From CAWAQA01 sp963784065 (lineage in GTDB: Bacteria; Acidobacteriota; Vicinamibacteria; Vicinamibacterales; UBA2999): DNA of 64,000 nucleotides. The stretch lies in NCBI GenBank assembly GCA_963784065.1, contig CAWAQA010000008.1, forward strand, positions 62,001-126,000, in the 5' to 3' direction. Positions 63,707 to 64,000 of this stretch are shown here, in pieces (position 1 is the first letter of the stretch; every line of letters starts with the position of its first letter). The translations under genes and the position numbers were made by a program. Below the pieces are notes generated by a model, which saw only the letters and a program-made list of their open reading frames with translations, was not told the origin of the DNA and did not search any database.

Positions 63707-64000
63707 CTACGGCTTCGTCGGTTCCCGCTGAAACGTGCCGATGATCTGCTCCGCCGCCGGCCGCATCGTCTTGACGCGGCCGCGTTCCGCCAGCACGATC
63801 GCGCGCAACCGATCGACGGCCGTCTCCACCTCGTCGTTGACGACGAGGTACTGGTACTGGCTGAACTCGTCCACCTCGCGGCGCGCGACGTCGAGCCGCC
63901 GGCCGATCTGCTCTTCGCTGTCCTTGCTGCGGCCCCGCAGCCGCTGTTCGAGGACGGCTGACGACGGCGGCAGCACGAAGATGCCGATGGTCTCGATACC
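63707..64000 (-). CDS. gmk: Guanylate kinase, C-terminal part (cut by window edge)
   Basis: The last 97 residues: IGIFVLPPSSAVLEQRLRGR followed by SKDSEEQIGRRLDVARREVD and YQYLVVNDEVETAVDRLRAI, typical of the Gmk lid and C-terminus. The P-loop lies outside the window. Converts GMP to GDP. Confidence 0.92.
   Translation of the reverse strand, partial: GIETIGIFVLPPSSAVLEQRLRGRSKDSEEQIGRRLDVARREVDEFSQYQYLVVNDEVETAVDRLRAIVLAERGRVKTMRPAAEQIIGTFQREPTKP

Noticed and set aside
1..64000. tRNA, rRNA, insertion sequences, prophage or attachment sites
   Set aside because: None recognised on either strand when reading through; no transposase or integrase motifs seen in any frame.

Overview
The window looks like the chromosome of a GC-rich, Gram-negative flagellated bacterium, most likely an acidobacterium of the Vicinamibacteria type. 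The basis is a periplasmic ring set (flgH, flgI, flgA), sigma-54/sigma-28 style motility control, the gmk-rpoZ-coaBC-priA housekeeping block, and an S8 peptidase ending in HIVWGD repeats, which I associate with soil Acidobacteria. The lineage call is inference. I found no rRNA, tRNA, IS element or CRISPR array.

Layout. 1-1000: a degenerate receiver domain (cut by the edge) divergent from an unknown gene with a sigma-54-like promoter. 1109-9735 (minus): a nonulosonic-acid (pseudaminic/legionaminic-like) operon ending in a Maf-like flagellin glycosyltransferase, with a fused motA-motB gene inside it. 10013-13252 (plus): flagellin, fliD, fliS and a FlgN/FliT-like gene. 13281-14345: a four-helix-bundle protein gene between two inverted arrays of 23-bp repeats. 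14352-19892 (minus): two large glycosyltransferases and a GNAT protein. 19889-23556 (minus): flgM-flgN-flgK-flgL-fliW-csrA. 23701-35879 (minus): flhA-flhF-flhG-fliA-fliM-fliN, two accessory genes, flgF-flgG-flgA-flgH-flgI-flgJ. 35993-49732 (minus): flgB-flgC-fliEFGHIJ-flgD-flgE-fliK-fliL-fliN2-fliOPQR-flhB. 49991-57072: response regulators, an FlrC-like sigma-54 activator, an FlrB-like kinase, a CheY-like protein and a hybrid kinase. 57182-64000: S8 peptidase, split priA, a family 4/5 uracil-DNA glycosylase, coaBC, rpoZ and partial gmk.

How it works together. The FlrB/FlrC-like pair next to flgB should activate sigma-54 promoters; good matches lie before flgB, fliL, the nonulosonate aminotransferase and the first unknown gene. 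FliA/FlgM would then switch on flagellin, which has a near-consensus sigma-28 promoter. FliW/CsrA would control flagellin translation through a leader hairpin with a GGA loop. The sugar operon and Maf-like protein would glycosylate flagellin.

A strong global feature: at least 31 frameshifts break otherwise well-conserved genes, and every one is in the +1 sense (one extra base or two missing). Removing one base per site restores full-length proteins. This most likely reflects insertion errors in the sequence, so these genes are annotated as CDS spanning the break. Other unusual points: the MotA-MotB fusion, the repeat-flanked four-helix-bundle gene, an MshEN-domain (possible c-di-GMP sensor) protein in the flagellar operon, and priA split at a palindromic repeat with an ATGA overlap.
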